DNA of 64,000 nucleotides from positions 34,015-98,014 of the forward strand of contig CAYLLN010000019.1 in the NCBI GenBank assembly GCA_964384375.1, written 5' to 3'. Shown piece after piece: positions 60,270-64,000 of the stretch (its first letter is position 1; every line of letters starts with the position of its first letter). The DNA comes from CAYLLN01 sp964384375. GTDB taxonomy: Bacteria; Planctomycetota; Planctomycetia; Pirellulales; Pirellulaceae. Under the pieces are notes generated by a model. It saw only the letters and a list, made by a program, of their open reading frames with translations, searched no databases and had not been told where the DNA came from. The position numbers were made by a program, and so were the translations under genes.

Positions 60270-63200
60270 TCAATCGTTAGGCTTGTCTTGGTGGCTTTCG
60301 GGTAAGCTTACGGCGGGCATCGTTCTCGCCACTCGGAAACCGTAGTTGATGTTACGTGAGGTTGGCAGGGCGTTGGATCGGTTGGCGGAACGGACGAGCG
60401 AGGCTTGAACGGTGAATCCACCGCCACGCACCGCACGGCTCCGATTGTCGGCAACCGGCGTTTCATCCAGCGAATCTCCGACCGGCCCAAGCGTTCGCTG
60501 CAAAAGATTTGGATAGTCCCCGAACGGGCTGTGTGTCCACTCAAACGAGTTCCCCAGCATGTCGAATAGCCCCCAGTCATTCGGTTTTCGACTGCCAACC
60601 GGCCAGGTGCGGTTCTGGCCATTCACTTGATACAAGGCATACTTCTCCAACAGCGGCTCCGAAAAGCCGTGATATCGGCTCGTCGTTGTCCCGGCCCGAC
60701 AGGCGTATTCCCATTCCGCTTCGGTCGGGAGGCGATAGCCCAAGAGCTCGCCGGCTTTGGGCTTGGCCTTCATTCCCGCCTCGTATTTGCTCTCGGCGTT
60801 TGGCTCGTAACACCACTGTTCCTCGCTCAAGCCGTCCTGGGCACTGAGCCAGTTGCAATATGCTGCTGCTTCGTACCAGGTCATTCCCACCTGTGGCGAA
60901 TCATCAGTTTTCACCGATAGCGTTGTATTCCATCTGCCGATCTCCGGCTGCTGCGTTTGAAAAACCGTGAACTGGGCTCGTGTCACTTCGTGCGAGGCCA
61001 GCGCGAACTGCCGCTCGATCAGGCGGTGGTGTTGGATTTCATACTCCGTGCGGCCTGGCTCGGTTGTCGGCGAACCCATCGCGAACTGGCCCTTCTCAAT
61101 CATCACCATCGTGTGGCCCTGCGAATTGACGAACCAATTCCGCTTTTCACCGGGCCGCGGCCCGCTTCGCTGCTCCTGACTCGTCTGAAGTTTCTTGAGA
61201 ACCTCCTGCAGCTTCTTCCCTTCGCCCCACTGCCGAAGCAGCCATTCAGCAGCTGCATGCAAGCCAGCATCTGGATCTGTCTCATACAGAGTCAGCAGCT
61301 TTGCGGCCAGCGGCTCCCGCTCGGTAGCAGACAGTTGCGATGTATCAAACTCTCCCAGAGTCAGCAGCAGCGCCTGGCGGATAGAAACGTCGGGCTCGAC
61401 TTCCAATCGTTTGATAATCGCACTGGGGCTACCGCCGAGTGGCCTGAGCCAGTGCATCAAATAACATCTGGCCCGTGGATTGGGGTTGTATTTGAGAAGC
61501 GGCCAAGCCTGATCGGCGGCCCCCATTCTGACCAAGGCAACGGCCGCGTTGGCCTGACGTTTGGCAAGTTTCTCCGCTTCGTCTTCCGTCGCATTTTTGG
61601 CGGGCTGTAGTGCCAGTTCCGATGCCACCAGCGGAATCGCTGCCGGGTCGAGCTTGGCAAAGATCATGGGATACTGGAATGGCTCGGCATCAGCGAGCAA
61701 GTCCACCAACACCGCCGGCTGGTCCGCGGCATAATCAACCAAGGTTTCGGTCGCGAACACGCGGTATTGCCGCTCCTGAGCCGGATCGCGATAAACGGTA
61801 CTCAGCGGCTTGATCAGTTGCCGTTTGGCCGGTCTCAACGCCTCTCGCCAAGCCACCAGATCCGAGGCCTGTCGCGTCACCAGATGCAACGCCACCAGTT
61901 GATGGACCTTGTCCCATCGCTTGTCGATGGGTGCATAGGTGGCCAAGGCGCAGGCTGCCTGAAACCGGCTGTCAATCGGTTGTTTCTCATCCGCAGCTAC
62001 GTCCCATAGCGGTTCCACCAACTGCTCTTGGCGCGAAAGCAAGGCGTCACGCAACACCGTAAACTGGCTGGGTGAAACGACAAGTAATTGATCTCGAAGA
62101 TAGCTTGTCTGAGATTCGTCCACTGGCAGCAGGGCCAGCGAAGTGTGAAGCTTCTGGTTCGATCGGTCTTTGGAATCCAGCAAATTCTGACGAAGGCGAG
62201 GCGCAGCCCAACGGCGGTAGCCGTCAAGCTTTTCCACGATGCTTGGCACTTGAGCAATGTCAGCGTTTTCCAGTTCGGCGACGAGCCCCGCGGCACGAAT
62301 TGCATTCTGCCGTTCCCAGGATACGAGCGAACCGGCCACCGCAAGCACGACGAGCAACAGTGACATGACGACCAACGTGGGCCGCCGTTTGCACCACAGC
62401 CATCCTCGTTCAGCCGAACTCACTGGACGGGCCAAGATGGGTTTGTGATCCAACCAGCGACCCAAGTCGGCAGCCAGTTCTGCCGCAGTCCCATACCGCT
62501 TGGCGGACTCTTTCCGCAAACACTTCAGGCAAATTGTTTCCAGGTCGCGGGGGATCGCTGGGTTCAGTCGCCGCAATGCTACCGGCTCGGAACTGAGCAC
62601 CTGCTGGATGGTTTCCGCCATCGAAGCGGCTTGAAAGGGAGGGCGGCCAATCAAAGCGAAGTACAGTGTCGCTCCTAAGGAATACACATCGGATGCGGGG
62701 CCAATCTCGTCCAGCTTCCCACTCGCCTGCTCAGGCGGCATATAGCCGGGGGTGCCCATCACCTGCCCCGTCGCAGTGAGTTCGCTCTGCCCCGCCACCT
62801 GCTTGGCCAAACCGAAGTCTGTCAGCCGCGGCTGGCCGGTTTGATCGAGCAGAATGTTCTGCGGCTTGATATCGCGGTGGATGATTCCTTTTCCGTGCGC
62901 ATAATCGACGGCTTCGACGACCAACTTGAGCAAGCCAGCGGCGCGCTTGGGAGGGAGAGGTCCGTCGTCTTTCACTCGGTCGTTGAGGCTCGTGCCGACA
63001 ACGAGCGCCATCGAAAAATAATGTTGATCGTTCGCTTCACCAACTTCGTACACCGGTACGATGCCTGGATGGTCGAGTTTGGCTGCTGCTTCGGCCTCGG
63101 CATAGAAGCGTTTGACCTGCTCAGCGTCCGCCAGTTCCCCCGAGCGAATCATCTTGAGAGCAACCAGCCGATTGAGCTTGGCTTGTCGAGCTCTGAAGAC

Positions 63201-63650
63201 AACGCCCATACCGCCGCGAGCAATTTCTGACAGTAGCTCATACTCGCCAAACCATTTGTTCGCGAGCGGTCCCTTGCCAGGCCTCGGAACAAGAGACACC
63301 GTTTCGTCACCGTCATGCCGACCAGGGGACTCGGTCGATGAAACGGGCAAAGCGGACAGACTCCGCTCTGGGTTTCCGTTGTGCCTGGTAACATGCCGTG
63401 CGAGTAGTGCTTCGAGGACTTGTCGGTCTTCTGAGGCAAGTGCCCCGCTTTCCACCAAAATGTCGGCGAGCGAACTAGAGCCGGCGGTCTGCTGCTTCTG
63501 GATCGCTTGGTTAATCTTCTCTTGGTCAACAAAGTCAGTAACGACAGCCAATCGCCCAAAGAGAGCGTCGTGGAAGCTGCTCGGCCCAGCGTCAGTACAA
63601 CTTCGAGGAGCCACGGATACGGTGCCGTCGAGTGCAGCAGGTTCCTGCAT
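60270..63650 (-). CDS. Ser/Thr protein kinase fused to a formylglycine-generating-enzyme-like domain
   Basis: A 1126-residue membrane protein. A short N-terminal domain (FGRLAVVTDFVDQEKINQAI) precedes a eukaryotic-type kinase (about residues 130-405): IARGGMGVVF, catalytic Lys in VALKMIRSG, IIHRDIKPQNILLD, LTDFGLAK and GTPGYMPPEQ. One membrane helix follows (LVVMSLLLVVLAVAGSLV, about residue 430), then a helical-repeat region of about 400 residues, then an FGE/sulfatase-modifying-factor fold (KGQFAMGSP, RLPTEAEWEYACRAG, GLFDMLGNSFEW, RGGGF). Such sensor-like kinases are common in planctomycetes. The ATG at 63650 is chosen; a start 38 codons earlier is possible. Confidence 0.9.
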   Translation of the reverse strand: MQEPAALDGTVSVAPRSCTDAGPSSFHDALFGRLAVVTDFVDQEKINQAIQKQQTAGSSSLADILVESGALASEDRQVLEALLARHVTRHNGNPERSLSALPVSSTESPGRHDGDETVSLVPRPGKGPLANKWFGEYELLSEIARGGMGVVFRARQAKLNRLVALKMIRSGELADAEQVKRFYAEAEAAAKLDHPGIVPVYEVGEANDQHYFSMALVVGTSLNDRVKDDGPLPPKRAAGLLKLVVEAVDYAHGKGIIHRDIKPQNILLDQTGQPRLTDFGLAKQVAGQSELTATGQVMGTPGYMPPEQASGKLDEIGPASDVYSLGATLYFALIGRPPFQAASMAETIQQVLSSEPVALRRLNPAIPRDLETICLKCLRKESAKRYGTAAELAADLGRWLDHKPILARPVSSAERGWLWCKRRPTLVVMSLLLVVLAVAGSLVSWERQNAIRAAGLVAELENADIAQVPSIVEKLDGYRRWAAPRLRQNLLDSKDRSNQKLHTSLALLPVDESQTSYLRDQLLVVSPSQFTVLRDALLSRQEQLVEPLWDVAADEKQPIDSRFQAACALATYAPIDKRWDKVHQLVALHLVTRQASDLVAWREALRPAKRQLIKPLSTVYRDPAQERQYRVFATETLVDYAADQPAVLVDLLADAEPFQYPMIFAKLDPAAIPLVASELALQPAKNATEDEAEKLAKRQANAAVALVRMGAADQAWPLLKYNPNPRARCYLMHWLRPLGGSPSAIIKRLEVEPDVSIRQALLLTLGEFDTSQLSATEREPLAAKLLTLYETDPDAGLHAAAEWLLRQWGEGKKLQEVLKKLQTSQEQRSGPRPGEKRNWFVNSQGHTMVMIEKGQFAMGSPTTEPGRTEYEIQHHRLIERQFALASHEVTRAQFTVFQTQQPEIGRWNTTLSVKTDDSPQVGMTWYEAAAYCNWLSAQDGLSEEQWCYEPNAESKYEAGMKAKPKAGELLGYRLPTEAEWEYACRAGTTTSRYHGFSEPLLEKYALYQVNGQNRTWPVGSRKPNDWGLFDMLGNSFEWTHSPFGDYPNLLQRTLGPVGDSLDETPVADNRSRAVRGGGFTVQASLVRSANRSNALPTSRNINYGFRVARTMPAVSLPESHQDKPND

Positions 63651-63769
63651 ACAACCAATCCGATCTAAGGGCTGAAAAGATGTGGAAGGTTGACAATTCC
63701 CATTGGGTTGAGTCTGGAGCGGATCGAGGCTCGCAATGCCTCGCAGTTTAACATCGTGCCGCATTGAGC

Positions 63770-64000
63770 AAACGGCTGGCAGCCAGGGGGTAGCTCCCCG
63801 AGAAATTGGGGAGAAGGCCTGGCGCCTGGAACAAGGTGGTTGGAAAGAGTTGTCAGCAACCTTACTGAGGACTGGAGGAGAAAAAGGGAAGAGGAAAAAA
63901 GGAAGAGGAAAAGAAGAGGAAAAGAGGAGGAAAAGGGGTCAGGCTTGAATGCCACGAAGATAAAGCGTAAGTCATTGCTGTAGCAAGCGTTTGCGAAGTG
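63770..64000. repeat. Purine-rich repeat and AGGGGTCAGGCTTGAA word at window end
   Basis: A run of GGAAGAGGAAAAGAAGAGG-type purines (about 63885-63936) runs into GGAAAAGGGGTCAGGCTTGA. It is the inverted counterpart of 19429-19475. A GCTCCCCGAGAAATTGGGGA hairpin lies near 63793. No gene was identified. Confidence 0.55.

Overview
The window comes from a high-GC planctomycete, most likely of the Pirellulales type. The evidence is the combination of a planctomycete cytochrome c/DUF1549/DUF1553 protein beside a Tat-exported DUF1501 protein, a LEPR-XLL-like N-terminus on a giant YD-repeat protein, a Ser/Thr kinase fused to a formylglycine-generating-enzyme-like domain, zinc-ribbon membrane proteins, squalene/hopene cyclase genes, and very many short palindromic repeats between and inside genes. 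No rRNA, tRNA, insertion sequence or CRISPR array was recognised.

Layout. 1-3083 (+): end of aroE, a dimethylarginine-dimethylaminohydrolase-like enzyme and a secreted PL11-type rhamnogalacturonan lyase. 3093-7895 (-): an isoprenoid cluster made of a squalene-hopene cyclase riddled with in-frame repeat insertions, a DUF116-polyprenyl synthase fusion and a chorismate-lyase-like protein. 8061-17116 (-): three large zinc-ribbon membrane proteins, namely an active-site-dead M48 paralogue, an intact M48 peptidase and a beta-propeller protein. 17746-18468 (+): a cysteine-rich exported protein with a terminator. 18771-26388 (-): a polymorphic-toxin-like locus with a displaced YD-repeat fragment, a candidate immunity gene and a 2154-residue Rhs/YD protein. 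26614-28863 (-): a membrane-anchored prenyltransferase/squalene-oxidase-repeat protein.

29152-36455 (+) is the outstanding region: an eight-gene ubiquitin-like conjugation operon. It encodes a ubiquitin-like protein ending in Gly-Gly-Met, an E2 with a catalytic Cys, a JAB/JAMM peptidase, an E1, a second, membrane-anchored JAB with a coiled coil, an E2 variant whose catalytic Cys is Asn, and two membrane-anchored RING/PHD-like (C4HC3) proteins that look like E3s. The E1 and both E2 proteins carry short hydrophobic-acidic tail motifs resembling SUMO-interacting motifs. Every gene junction in the operon holds a palindromic repeat, and these mostly belong to different families.

36482-38631 (-): a Nudix hydrolase, a small membrane protein and a TolB-like propeller. 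38717-44209 (+): PduO-type cobalamin adenosyltransferase, then the nitrogen-control set amt, PII and glnD. 44332-45267 (-): threonylcarbamoyl-AMP synthase. 45526-49982 (+): planctomycete cytochrome/DUF1549/DUF1553, DUF1501 and PPC-domain proteins. 50010-59890 (-): two giant exported beta-rich membrane proteins with overlapping genes. 60270-63650 (-): a kinase-FGE fusion. The right end is a purine-rich repeat.

All functions are read from motifs and family knowledge by eye; no database search was run.
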